From Xenococcus sp. PCC 7305 (lineage in GTDB: Bacteria; Cyanobacteriota; Cyanobacteriia; Cyanobacteriales; Xenococcaceae): DNA of 40,977 nucleotides. Shown piece after piece: positions 17,962 to 26,655 of this stretch. How positions within the stretch are numbered: the stretch's first letter is position 1; every line of letters starts with the position of its first letter. Under the pieces are notes generated by a model that was given only the letters and a program-made list of their open reading frames with translations, made no database searches and was not told the origin of the DNA. The stretch covers positions 1 through 40,977 of the forward strand of contig NZ_ALVZ01000180.1 in assembly GCF_000332055.1 (NCBI RefSeq). The letters run 5' to 3'. A program made the position numbers and the translations under genes.

Positions 17962-18075
17962 TGTACAGTGACTAACTATTTGTCCTTGGAGACAGATTAA
18001 TGTTGTTGGGGCTAAATTATGTGCCATAGAGACAGATTGTTGTCGTTAAGTTACCAGTGACAAATTGATCATGAT
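17962..18075 (+). mobile_element. Second CAST-type end, facing right
   Basis: TGTACAGTGAC (17962-17972) followed by ACTATTTGTCC, GACAGATTAATGTTGT (17991-18006), GACAGATTGTTGTCGT (18031-18046) and AGTGACAAATTGATCA (18056-18071). This is the terminus and site ladder of a V-K element pointing right. Only TT (17960-17961) separates it from the other terminus. No tns or cas12k gene follows, so it is either the far end of another CAST whose genes lie beyond this window, or a relic. Confidence 0.65.
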
Positions 18076-18146
18076 TATAAAGAAAATTAGAAAAACCTTA
18101 GTTTGATTTAAGCATTCAGCTTACCCAACTATCTTTGTAATAAGTT

Positions 18147-18830
18147 ATGACAAATTTCATGATGGAAATAGTCCAAAGTAGCTTAATTGCCGAATCGGCA
18201 AACCATTTAATGAGTCAAGAGTTAAATTTGTTGATGAGACAATTTACTCTGTTTTATTCGGGAATTGGTATCTTAGCGACATTTATCACGATTTTAATAT
18301 CTGTTTCTTATTGGAAGACCATAAAGGATGCCAAAGAACAAATTGATAGTTTAGTAAAAAAAGCGGTTGCTGAAGAAATTTCTAATCGTGTGAATCAAAG
18401 AATTGAAGATGTAGAAAAAATTATCCAAAAAGAAGCGATTGTTAGTCAAACAGTTGCTAAGTATTGTTTGCCAATGCTCAATCCTGATGTGCAATTGCTT
18501 GAAGAATATCAACTTTTAAAAAATAGAGGATTTCAAATATCGCCAGTGGAAAACTATGAGCGCAGAGCATCTTATGCTAAATGCCATGTATTAATTATGG
18601 ATTTTGTTAATGCCAATTTTCCAGATGATCAAGAAGTAGTCAATATACTAAAAGAGGTTGCTAATAATATTCCAGATAAATCTACAATAGTTATCTATAT
18701 CAAACGCAGAGTCGCTGAACTTGATAGCATATTTAGTAACCAAGATGTTTACTATACTCCAGCGAACAATATCCTAACTCTGATGGGAAGAGTAATTGAT
18801 GCGGCACAAATAGCCAATACAACAAAATAA
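18147..18830 (+). CDS. Membrane-anchored protein of unknown function
   Basis: A protein of 227 residues. One strong membrane helix (about 36-54, FYSGIGILATFITILISVSY) is followed by a coiled coil (KEQIDSLVKKAVAEEISNRVNQ). A C-terminal domain (about 145-227) appears to alternate strands and helices: CHVLIMDFV, EVVNILKEVANNI, STIVIYIKR, and VYYTPANNILTLMGRVIDAA. That could be a Rossmann-like ligand-binding fold, but I recognise no named family. It is followed after 14 bp by a nuclease-like gene and then cas10, all on the same strand. A membrane effector or sensor tied to the type III system is possible but only inferred. Confidence 0.6.
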   Translation: MTNFMMEIVQSSLIAESANHLMSQELNLLMRQFTLFYSGIGILATFITILISVSYWKTIKDAKEQIDSLVKKAVAEEISNRVNQRIEDVEKIIQKEAIVSQTVAKYCLPMLNPDVQLLEEYQLLKNRGFQISPVENYERRASYAKCHVLIMDFVNANFPDDQEVVNILKEVANNIPDKSTIVIYIKRRVAELDSIFSNQDVYYTPANNILTLMGRVIDAAQIANTTK

Positions 18831-18844
18831 AGTAATATTTTTGA

Positions 18845-19630
18845 ATGCTAATGACCAATAAAGAAAAGAAACAAATAACGAACAAAGCAAAAAAACAATC
18901 AGAGCAAGATGGAAAAAAGTTCTTACAAAATGTCTTTGGCAAAGTACAAAAAACTCTAAAATCTAAGTTTGATGAATCTGAAGAGATCACCCACGATGGA
19001 GATAAGGGAAAAGAAAATGAGTCAATATTTATCGAAATACTTAGAAAATACTTACCTAATAGATATGCAATTGATAGTGGCATAGTAATTGACAGCAAAG
19101 GAGAGACTAGTGACCAGATTGATATTATTATTTTCGATCCTCAGTACACGCCCAAATTATTAACTCAAAAATATCATAGATATATTCCGGCTGAAGCTGT
19201 ATATGCTGTGTTCGAGGTCAAGCCCAAGATTAATAAAAAGTATTTAGAGTACGCTGGGGACAAGGCAGCATCAGTAAAAAAACTACATCGAACTTCTGTT
19301 CCTATCCCTTACGCCGGTGGCACCTATCCTGCAAAGCCTTTATTCAATATAGTTTCTGGTATTTTAGCTATTGAGAATGGATGGTCTGATGGTTTTGGTG
19401 GCACTTTTCTCCAAAATCACTATGAGTTATCTGATGAGCAAAAGTTGGATTGTGGATTGGCTGTTTCTGGTGATCATTTTGATTTTTATGATGCCTATCC
19501 AAAAATAGTGAATAATAATAGCGAGCAGGCTCTTATTTATTTTATTTTCAGACTGTTAGGAAAGCTGCAATCATTAGGGACTGTTCCTGCTATTGACTGG
19601 AATGCCTATGCAGAACAAATATTAAGCTAA
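18845..19630 (+). CDS. DUF6602 restriction-endonuclease-like protein
   Basis: A protein of 261 residues. A basic N-terminal helix precedes the core, with DKGKENESIFIEILRKYLPN, SDQIDIIIFDPQ and AVYAVFEVKPKI: an acidic residue, the D-x-hydrophobic strand and E-x-K of a PD-(D/E)XK nuclease. This arrangement is typical of DUF6602, a family found in defence and mobile regions. The gene follows the membrane protein by 14 bp and ends 177 bp before cas10. Whether it acts with the CRISPR system or forms a two-gene unit with its upstream neighbour is unknown. Start at 18845; an ATG two codons on is equally good. Confidence 0.7.
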   Translation: MLMTNKEKKQITNKAKKQSEQDGKKFLQNVFGKVQKTLKSKFDESEEITHDGDKGKENESIFIEILRKYLPNRYAIDSGIVIDSKGETSDQIDIIIFDPQYTPKLLTQKYHRYIPAEAVYAVFEVKPKINKKYLEYAGDKAASVKKLHRTSVPIPYAGGTYPAKPLFNIVSGILAIENGWSDGFGGTFLQNHYELSDEQKLDCGLAVSGDHFDFYDAYPKIVNNNSEQALIYFIFRLLGKLQSLGTVPAIDWNAYAEQILS

Positions 19631-19738
19631 TTTTTGTCATTAAAATTTCTCGGGTAAGTATTACGCTAGAAGAATTATAAAGATTCATTACAAGTTAAAT
19701 TTTGTTGCATAAAATCGTAGTTTTTTTATGAGTTATCA

Positions 19739-19787
19739 GTGGGAGCTTAATATATTTAACAATCCCACAATTTGAGAGCTTAGCTCT
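19739..19787. promoter_or_regulatory. Inverted repeats upstream of cas10
   Basis: Two small dyads lie in the 177-bp gap before cas10: GTGGGA (19739-19744) with TCCCAC (19763-19768), and AGAGC-TTA-GCTCT (19775-19787). The second is 20 bp before the cas10 start and could be an operator or a leader hairpin. No clear promoter boxes can be fixed. Confidence 0.3.
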
Positions 19788-19807
19788 AGAGTAAGTCAAT
19801 CAACAAA

Positions 19808-22102
19808 ATGTCAAATTCCTTCGCAGATGAACTTGCCTTGAAAATTGCTCAGCAAGCCATTATTGATTTATTTCAATGGGCTGGAACTAGTTTGCCTACA
19901 AAATTTACTATTAGTCAGGAAGTTGAGCCAGCGATCGCAGAAGCAAAAAAACTACTAGGCTGGGCGAACAATCCTGAAATTAAAGTTTTAAGAGTACTTT
20001 TTGATCAAATAGAACTGGAGAAAGGACAAGATAAAGTTCATCATTGGAAGCCAGTTGCGATCGCCAATGAAAATCCAACCATTCCCTATCCTCAAACAGA
20101 ATCAGAAGAAATAACAACTTACTTACAAAAATCTTGCCAAGAAATAGCTCAAGTTTTAGATAAGGACAATAATTGGCGTAATCTATCTCTACTAACTTTA
20201 ATCATTGAAAAATACGGCTCATTTATCAGCTTAGGATCAAAAGATATTGCTTTTGTCGATTTAGTACGTTCAACTGCTGCTGTGGCTGCTGCTCTTGCTG
20301 AAAATCCACAGGCAAAGCAATTAAGTTTGATTGTCGGTGATTTATCCGGAGTACAAAAATTCATTTACACTATTTCTAGCGATGGTGCACTGAAGTCTCT
20401 TCGTGCGCGAAGTTTCTATTTAGAATTAGTCACCGAAGAAGTTGTTCAGCAATTATTAGAAAAATTAGACTTACCTCGGACTAATGTTATTTTCGCTGGG
20501 GCTAGTAAGCTCTATATTTTGGCGGCAGCGACAGAAAAGAACAACAAGATTGTTGACAATGTTGCGAAGAAATTAAATCAATGGTTACGTAAGAAATTCC
20601 AAGGGAAAGTATTCCTCGCTTTGGATAATTACGATTTTGAGATTAACAAAGTATCCAGTCAAGAATTCGCTCAGGAATGGGCTAAAGCTAATAATAATTT
20701 AGATAAAATGCGATCGCGGAGATTTAAGAATCAAATTGGCGATTTACTTGAACCACAAGATGCGCACGAGCCCTGCAAAGTTTGCCATCGCGATGATGTA
20801 GAACATTTGCAAAAACTTGGTGATGATAGTGATGTTAATGCTTGTGATATCTGTCGCAGACTATATCGTTTAGGAGGGCAATTAAGGGATGTCAAAGCGA
20901 TTGTGCGATCGCAAAAAGAAAACCTTGCCCACAAATATCTACTGTTTCGTTTAAGTCCAGAAGAAACCTATTATTATTATTTATTTGATGATATTGCTCA
21001 GGCAAAAAAACAAGCCAAATATGGCAAACTATTTTTAGTTAATAACTGGAATATTAATGACTACTCTGAGTTAGAGGTTACTCCTCTGTTTTTGGGTAAC
21101 TATGCTCAAAAAAGTAAAGATGATCCGAAAGCATTTGCTACAGCAGAAGAATTAGCAGATCAATCAGATGGCATAAAACGAGTTGGTTATTTGCGCATGG
21201 ATGTGGATAACCTGGGGCAAATTTTTGCTAAAGGATTGGGTGAAAAACAGACATTAACTCAGATTGCTGGCTTGTCCCGTCAGATGACCTACTTTTTTAA
21301 AGTGTATCTAAATAGTCTGGCAGAGCAACGCAATCAAGATTTTCTCGGGCAAAGAGAAAACCTAGAAATTCTGAAAGATATTAAGAATTTTAGTAACAGC
21401 GATCGCCCTAATCTTTTATTTATCTATGCTGGTGGAGACGATCTTTTTGTCAGTGGGTCTTGGAATGAAGTTGTAGAATTTGGCTTCGATATATATCAAT
21501 GTTTTCGAGCTTATACTGGTTACAATCCTGATATTACGCTATCAGCAGGAATTAGCTTTGCTGTTCCCAAATTTCCCCTTTATCAAGCAGCAAAACAATC
21601 AGGAGATGCAGAAGAAGCTGCTAAAGGTAATGGCAGAGACAGCCTAACTTTATTTGGTCAAACTTTTAAATGGGATGAATGGTTGGGCAGCAAAAACTTA
21701 TCTAGATCTACAGTTGAAGCTAAAGATCGAGAATATTGGGATGCCATTACAATCAAACCCCAACAGCCCAACTTACTGGGAGTTTTGCCGATTGTTGAAA
21801 AATTGAATTCTCAAGAAATTGGTAAAGATTATGCGCGTAACTTTGTTCGAAATCTAATTAATGTCTCCAATTTACAGGAACAAAAGTTGAGAGAAATTAA
21901 TAATAATCAAAGAGATTTAAACTATAAAGATGAAGCCTTAGACATTAAGTACTATCTTCATCTGCCGCAAATTGCCTATACCTTAGCTCGATTACCCAGG
22001 AATATTTTGGAGGATGATGATTTTCGTAAGGCACTAAAAAATCCTTATAATGCTCCCTATTATCGTGCGATCGCGACTTGGATAGAATTATTAAACCGCT
22101 AG
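19808..22102 (+). CDS. cas10: Cas10/Csm1, type III-A effector subunit without an HD motif
   Basis: A protein of 764 residues. Palm 1 starts at about 172 (LSLIVGDLSGVQKFIY), a zinc finger uses Cys323, Cys326, Cys346 and Cys349, and Palm 2 holds YLRMDVDNLG and the cyclase motif AGGDDLF (GGDD 542-545). The cyclase should make cyclic oligoadenylate on target RNA binding. The N-terminal 170 residues show no His-Asp pair; where many Csm1 proteins have a D-H before TTAAIAAAL, this one reads FVDLVRSTAAVAAAL. So DNA cleavage by an HD nuclease is probably absent. It is the first gene of the csm operon. Confidence 0.95.
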   Translation: MSNSFADELALKIAQQAIIDLFQWAGTSLPTKFTISQEVEPAIAEAKKLLGWANNPEIKVLRVLFDQIELEKGQDKVHHWKPVAIANENPTIPYPQTESEEITTYLQKSCQEIAQVLDKDNNWRNLSLLTLIIEKYGSFISLGSKDIAFVDLVRSTAAVAAALAENPQAKQLSLIVGDLSGVQKFIYTISSDGALKSLRARSFYLELVTEEVVQQLLEKLDLPRTNVIFAGASKLYILAAATEKNNKIVDNVAKKLNQWLRKKFQGKVFLALDNYDFEINKVSSQEFAQEWAKANNNLDKMRSRRFKNQIGDLLEPQDAHEPCKVCHRDDVEHLQKLGDDSDVNACDICRRLYRLGGQLRDVKAIVRSQKENLAHKYLLFRLSPEETYYYYLFDDIAQAKKQAKYGKLFLVNNWNINDYSELEVTPLFLGNYAQKSKDDPKAFATAEELADQSDGIKRVGYLRMDVDNLGQIFAKGLGEKQTLTQIAGLSRQMTYFFKVYLNSLAEQRNQDFLGQRENLEILKDIKNFSNSDRPNLLFIYAGGDDLFVSGSWNEVVEFGFDIYQCFRAYTGYNPDITLSAGISFAVPKFPLYQAAKQSGDAEEAAKGNGRDSLTLFGQTFKWDEWLGSKNLSRSTVEAKDREYWDAITIKPQQPNLLGVLPIVEKLNSQEIGKDYARNFVRNLINVSNLQEQKLREINNNQRDLNYKDEALDIKYYLHLPQIAYTLARLPRNILEDDDFRKALKNPYNAPYYRAIATWIELLNR

Positions 22103-22116
22103 TCTAATGCAACATC

Positions 22117-22680
22117 ATGACTATAACTAATCTCACAAAAAAGCTAACTTTTGCAGAATATCTAAATTATGACAATGGAACTGACAATAGTTACGAATTT
22201 GTGGATGGAGAACTAATCTTAATGAATCCACCAATCGGTCTTCATGCTTTAATTCTGTTCTTGCTTCATAACAAATTATTAGCTGAAATTAATCGTTTGC
22301 AACTACCTTGGGTTATTTTGCAAATGGTAGGAGTTAGAACTGCTTTCAATCGCGCCAGAATACCCGATTTATGCATAGTTAATCGTGAACAAATACAGCA
22401 ATACTTGGATAAATCAGCAGTATTAGAGTCTCCACCTTTGTTATCTATCGAAATAGTAAGTGAAAGTTCGACCATCATCGATTATCGTTACAAAAGGTCT
22501 GAATATGCAGCAGCAGGCATTCCAGAATATTGGATTATCGATCCTGAATCACATAAGGTAACTGTGTTGCAGCTAATAGAAGGATTTTATGAGGAAAAAG
22601 TTTATAGGAATAAGGATTTAATAGTCTCACCGACTTTTCCCGAATTGTCTCTAACTGTTGAGGAATTATGGAATGTTTAA
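22117..22680 (+). CDS. Uma2-family (DUF820) nuclease-like protein inside the csm operon
   Basis: A protein of 187 residues. SYEFVDGELILMNPP, RIPDLCIVN, LSIEIVSES and YRYKRSEYAAAGIPEYWIIDP are the Uma2 landmarks; the acidic residue of PDL, Glu of IEIVSE and the basic residues of the YKRSEY helix would form the PD-(D/E)XK site. The family is very abundant in cyanobacteria and mostly of unknown role. It lies 14 bp after cas10 and 46 bp before csm2, same strand. Chance insertion is possible; a nuclease replacing the lost Cas10 HD activity is an attractive but untested idea. Confidence 0.85.
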   Translation: MTITNLTKKLTFAEYLNYDNGTDNSYEFVDGELILMNPPIGLHALILFLLHNKLLAEINRLQLPWVILQMVGVRTAFNRARIPDLCIVNREQIQQYLDKSAVLESPPLLSIEIVSESSTIIDYRYKRSEYAAAGIPEYWIIDPESHKVTVLQLIEGFYEEKVYRNKDLIVSPTFPELSLTVEELWNV

Positions 22681-22726
22681 ATTTTAGAGAATTATTAACC
22701 CGTTAGGCAAAAAATGAAAATTACCC

Positions 22727-23182
22727 ATGGAACTAAAACCTCCCGCTAAAACTTCTTCATCTAAAAGATCCTCAACCGGAAAATATCAGGATTCTGTTGC
22801 AGATGAAATTCAAGACGTGATTCGTAACCTCGAAAAATTCAAAAATTATCCGATTCGAGAATTGGTAAGACATTCCGCCAAGTTTGGCACATATCTCAGA
22901 ACGCAAAGACTAGAAACCAATCAAGTCCGTAAGTTTCTTGATGCTGTCAATCGTATCAAAGCAGACTTGACTGAAAAAGAAGATTTCCGAGAAATCGAAG
23001 CCGAAGTAGTCTTACTTAAACCAAAACTTGCTTATGCCGCAGCCAGACAAAGAGCAGCGAAACCTTTGAGTGATGTGATTTCTGCGGCGATCGATAAAGT
23101 AGATAGCTTAGAAGATTTTGAACGTTTAGTGCAATTTATCGAGTCAATTATCGCTTATCACAAAGCAGCAGGAGGTAAATAA
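22727..23182 (+). CDS. csm2: Csm2, small subunit of the type III-A complex
   Basis: A protein of 151 residues, all-helical. ESPL-like core features of Csm2 are seen in KNYPIRELVRHSAKFGTYLR, LETNQVRKFLDAVNRIKADL and LVQFIESIIAYHKAAGG. Several copies of this protein line the crRNA-target duplex within the Csm complex. It starts with a low-complexity Ser/Lys N-terminus. The csm3 ATG follows 2 bp after its stop. Confidence 0.93.
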   Translation: MELKPPAKTSSSKRSSTGKYQDSVADEIQDVIRNLEKFKNYPIRELVRHSAKFGTYLRTQRLETNQVRKFLDAVNRIKADLTEKEDFREIEAEVVLLKPKLAYAAARQRAAKPLSDVISAAIDKVDSLEDFERLVQFIESIIAYHKAAGGK

Positions 23183-23184
23183 TC

Positions 23185-24138
23185 ATGCCCGCATCATTGG
23201 AACAAAAGCCCTTAGTGGGGAAACTAAGAATCGAGAGTACTATTGTTGTTGAAACAGGATTACATATTGGTGGTGGCGGTGAAAATTTGGATATTGGAGG
23301 ATTGGACAAACCTGTGATTCGCGATCCTTTGACTAAAGCCCCCTACTTACCTGGTTCCTCACTTAAGGGAAAACTACGCTCAATTCTCGAAAGACTGTTG
23401 AAAAAATCGCTAAATCGCCCAGGTGGCAGTGGTGTTTACATCTATGCCAGTGACGATATTGAGGATGGCTATACGGAAATTAATGGCGAACTCAGTATTC
23501 GTTTTGAAGGGGCAAAAACTTGTCAAATCAGTCGTCTATTTGGCTCTACAGGCACAAATTGCTGGATCAAAGAATCCGTCGCGAGAGAACAAGGATTAAC
23601 CGATAACAATACGAAGACTAAAGAGAAAGATGGCGAAACCTATGCCCAGATCAAAGGACGTAATTCTCCTGCTAGATTGATTGTTCGAGACTGTCATCTA
23701 CAACCCGAATCAGCGGAAAAGCTCAAGAAAGTTGATACGGGACTTTATATGACTGAGTGGAAGTTTGAAAACAGTATCGATCGCATTACCGCAGCAGCCA
23801 ACCCCAGACAATTTGAGAGAGTTCCGGCTGGTTCTAAATTTAAATTTGAAATGGTTTACACCGTAGAAGATACAGTACAAGCTATTGAAGATTTGAAACA
23901 TCTGGCGATCGCACTTGCTATTTTAGAGGATGATGCGCTTGGTGGTCATGGCTCGCGGGGTTACGGCAAAATTCGCTTTGAAAACTTGCAATTGTTTTAT
24001 CGTGATTTAAGTCAATATTTGCAAATGAAACCATCTAGAAATTCGATTCAGACTTTTGCTGATATTTCCAGTTTATTAGAAGGTTTTGAAAGTTTAACTA
24101 ATGATATAAATCAACTTTTACCAGCAAGCAGCAATTAA
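23185..24138 (+). CDS. csm3: Csm3, backbone RNase subunit
   Basis: A protein of 317 residues. The RAMP fold starts with LRIESTIVVETGLHIGGGGE, followed by GGLDKPVIRDPLTKAPYLPG, SSLKGKLRSILERL and LGGHGSRGYGKIRF, a Gly-rich loop. Asp41, in GGLDKPV, is in the position of the catalytic Asp that cuts target RNA at 6-nt intervals, so target RNA cleavage should be intact. It is somewhat longer than many Csm3 proteins because of inserts around 125-175 and a C-terminal helix. Confidence 0.95.
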   Translation: MPASLEQKPLVGKLRIESTIVVETGLHIGGGGENLDIGGLDKPVIRDPLTKAPYLPGSSLKGKLRSILERLLKKSLNRPGGSGVYIYASDDIEDGYTEINGELSIRFEGAKTCQISRLFGSTGTNCWIKESVAREQGLTDNNTKTKEKDGETYAQIKGRNSPARLIVRDCHLQPESAEKLKKVDTGLYMTEWKFENSIDRITAAANPRQFERVPAGSKFKFEMVYTVEDTVQAIEDLKHLAIALAILEDDALGGHGSRGYGKIRFENLQLFYRDLSQYLQMKPSRNSIQTFADISSLLEGFESLTNDINQLLPASSN

Positions 24139-24154
24139 TTTTAGTTTCAATTTT

Positions 24155-25288
24155 ATGAGTAATTGGCGATTAGTTAGGCTCGACTTTAGTAGAACTCCTG
24201 TTCATTTTGGAGAGGTGGGAATTGGGATTGAAGAAACTAGCGAAAGAGTAAGATCTGATACTCTCTTTAGTGCTTTAATCAATACCTATGTAAGACTTTT
24301 TGGGGTTGAAGATGTCACTGAATTCTTAGAGCTTTTTCCTATTGAAAATAAATCATTAGATAAACAAGAGAGACTACCACCTGTACAAATAAGTTCAACC
24401 TTTATTTATACTTACGAAAAAGATCAAACTAAAGATCTTTATAGATATTATTTACCTCGTCCGGCAAATTTTCCTCCAGGTTACCCAGAATACGATTTAG
24501 AGTTTTTTAAATCATACAAAAAACTCAAATATTTACCATTAGATATCTGGAGAAGATGGTATCAAGAATCAGGATTTTCTACTGACAATAAAAATAGCGA
24601 TCGCACCGAACTAATTGCTCAAACTAAAACTAAAGAAACAAAAGGAGCTTTAGCTGAAGCAGGAGTATTTAACTATAGTAAAACCTATTCCATAGCAACT
24701 TATCCCAAGGTTTCAATTGATCGCAGAACTGCTGCTACCAATTTTTATCACACTGGATTTACTCAATTTAATTGCGAACAGAATGACAAGGGTAAAGAAA
24801 AGCGATCGGGATTATATTTTTTACTATATTTCCCTCAAGAAAATCCAAAATTAGAACATCGTCTTAATGCGACACTTAATCTCTTAGGGGAAGATGGTTT
24901 GGGTGGGGAACGATCTAGCGGTGCTGGAAGATTTGAAGTTGAATATTGGGGAGATTTACCACCTGATTGGGAAAAGATTGTTAATTTTCAAAATGCACAG
25001 CATCATTGTTTATTAAGTCTATTTTGGCGTAAGTCTCTAGAAGATAATTTTTTAGATAATTCTAGTTATGAATTAATTGAACGAGGAGGTTGGATTGGTT
25101 CACCATTTTCTGGTAGACAATTACGGCGGAAGAAGATTCATATGTTTGCTGAAGGATCGGTTTTTAACTCACAACCTTCAGGACAATTAGCGCTAGTAAC
25201 ACCAGATGGTTTTAATAAACATAAAATTTATCGCAGTGGCATTAGTTTAAGCATCCCTATAAATGTAAAACCAGAATCAAGTGAGTAA
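24155..25288 (+). CDS. csm4: Csm4, 5'-tag-capping subunit
   Basis: A protein of 377 residues. The start WRLVRLDFSRTPVHFGEVGIGIEETSERVRSDTLFSALIN is diagnostic of Csm4, which binds Cas10 and the 5' tag of the crRNA. The Gly-rich loop GEDGLGGERSSGAGRFEV is present. Its end overlaps the csm5 GTG start by 8 bp, so they are coupled. Confidence 0.94.
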   Translation: MSNWRLVRLDFSRTPVHFGEVGIGIEETSERVRSDTLFSALINTYVRLFGVEDVTEFLELFPIENKSLDKQERLPPVQISSTFIYTYEKDQTKDLYRYYLPRPANFPPGYPEYDLEFFKSYKKLKYLPLDIWRRWYQESGFSTDNKNSDRTELIAQTKTKETKGALAEAGVFNYSKTYSIATYPKVSIDRRTAATNFYHTGFTQFNCEQNDKGKEKRSGLYFLLYFPQENPKLEHRLNATLNLLGEDGLGGERSSGAGRFEVEYWGDLPPDWEKIVNFQNAQHHCLLSLFWRKSLEDNFLDNSSYELIERGGWIGSPFSGRQLRRKKIHMFAEGSVFNSQPSGQLALVTPDGFNKHKIYRSGISLSIPINVKPESSE

Positions 25289-26597
25289 ATCTGTGACCAA
25301 ATCAGAAACCGCTGTAGTTAGTTACCAAAGTTATAAAGAAGAAAACTACGAATCGAAAACAATTCAACTCAGTAGCCCAATGCTACATATTGGCGGGGAA
25401 GTTTCTCGTCTCAATCCTTTTGAATATGTACAAACTTCCTCAAAGGTCTATTTACCTCACCAGGAAGCATTAGCAAAAACATTGCATAGGCAAAGTGCAA
25501 AATTTATTGATGATTATGTTGATACGATTGAAAAAAGACAAAATATTGATGGTTTACTTAAGCAAGCATTAGGTGAAGATTGGATTACTGCAAAATCTCC
25601 TGATGGAATTCCCATTTTCCCGGATATTCGTCCTAAATGGACATTGGAAGAAGGGCAAAGAGTTACTGATATTCGCCCCATGATTCGGAATGGAATGGGG
25701 CAATTATATATCCCTGGTTCTTCTATTAAGGGTGCGATAAGAACCGCGATCGCATATTATCTTCTCAAACATGCAGAGAAATACAAAGTACCGAATTCAC
25801 ATCGGGTTAGTGCGATCGAGGAGCAATTAAGATCAAAACTAGATAATAATCAAATTAATAACCGCAATAAATCTTCTCTGGATGACGATCTGTTTATAAA
25901 TAATCTATTTACGAACTATTCACTTCATTATCAAGGGAAAAATATCCCAACGAGAAATATCCAAAATACTGATTTTCTACGAGCGATCAAAGTTTCTGAT
26001 TCTCAACCATTAATTAGGAAAACTGTAACGGTAAAAAAAACTGGCAAAAAGTTGTTTTACAATGTTCCCATAATTGCTGAGACGATAGTTTCTAGTCACT
26101 TTGAGGATTTTAATGCTAAATATCGAGCTTCCATTTTTGCCGAAGTTGTTTATCAAGCAAAAACTGAATTTACTCTTAAGATAGATCACGATATGCTTTC
26201 TTGGTTTAAACATAATCAAGGAATGAAATTACCTTTCAATTCCATTGCAGAATTACTCAAAATCTGCCAAGAGTTTGCCCAAGAACAATGGGATGGCGAA
26301 TATGATTATTGGCAAAATATTAGAAATAGAAGACATCGGGATTTCAATCTTGACTTTGATTTAATCCGTGATTTCTATGAAAAAGAAAAATGCCCTTATG
26401 CTCTCCGTCTTGGCTGGGGAAGTGGCATGAATGGAACAACAATTGATTGGTTGCTGACAGATGGATTGAGATCCGAAATTAGAGATGTATGTGGTATCAA
26501 GTCACCTGGGTTTCAAGCTCCTAAATCTCGTCGCACTATTGTCAATTCTCGGCAAGAAATTCGCTATGTTCCAGGTTGGACTAAATTTACAGTATAA
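25281..26597 (+). CDS. csm5: Csm5, distal RAMP subunit
   Basis: A protein of 438 residues from a GTG inside the csm4 end. IQLSSPMLHIGGEVSRLNPFEYV and LYIPGSSIKGAIRTAIAYYLL are the family's two signature blocks, and LRLGWGSGMNGTTIDWLL is the late Gly-rich loop. Csm5 caps the crRNA 3' side and helps mature it. After its stop the operon continues, 58 bp later, with the ATPase and not with cas6 or csm6. Confidence 0.94.
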   Translation: MSKSVTKSETAVVSYQSYKEENYESKTIQLSSPMLHIGGEVSRLNPFEYVQTSSKVYLPHQEALAKTLHRQSAKFIDDYVDTIEKRQNIDGLLKQALGEDWITAKSPDGIPIFPDIRPKWTLEEGQRVTDIRPMIRNGMGQLYIPGSSIKGAIRTAIAYYLLKHAEKYKVPNSHRVSAIEEQLRSKLDNNQINNRNKSSLDDDLFINNLFTNYSLHYQGKNIPTRNIQNTDFLRAIKVSDSQPLIRKTVTVKKTGKKLFYNVPIIAETIVSSHFEDFNAKYRASIFAEVVYQAKTEFTLKIDHDMLSWFKHNQGMKLPFNSIAELLKICQEFAQEQWDGEYDYWQNIRNRRHRDFNLDFDLIRDFYEKEKCPYALRLGWGSGMNGTTIDWLLTDGLRSEIRDVCGIKSPGFQAPKSRRTIVNSRQEIRYVPGWTKFTV

Positions 26598-26655
26598 TGA
26601 TTTTTCAATACACTTATGTGCTTTTTTTAACCACAAAAAATATTGTGACCTCAAA

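Noticed and set aside
26485-26655. Upstream GTG start for the ATPase
   Set aside because: It lies inside csm5 and adds a non-conserved segment; the ATG at 26656 is followed directly by the expected first strand of the ATPase.
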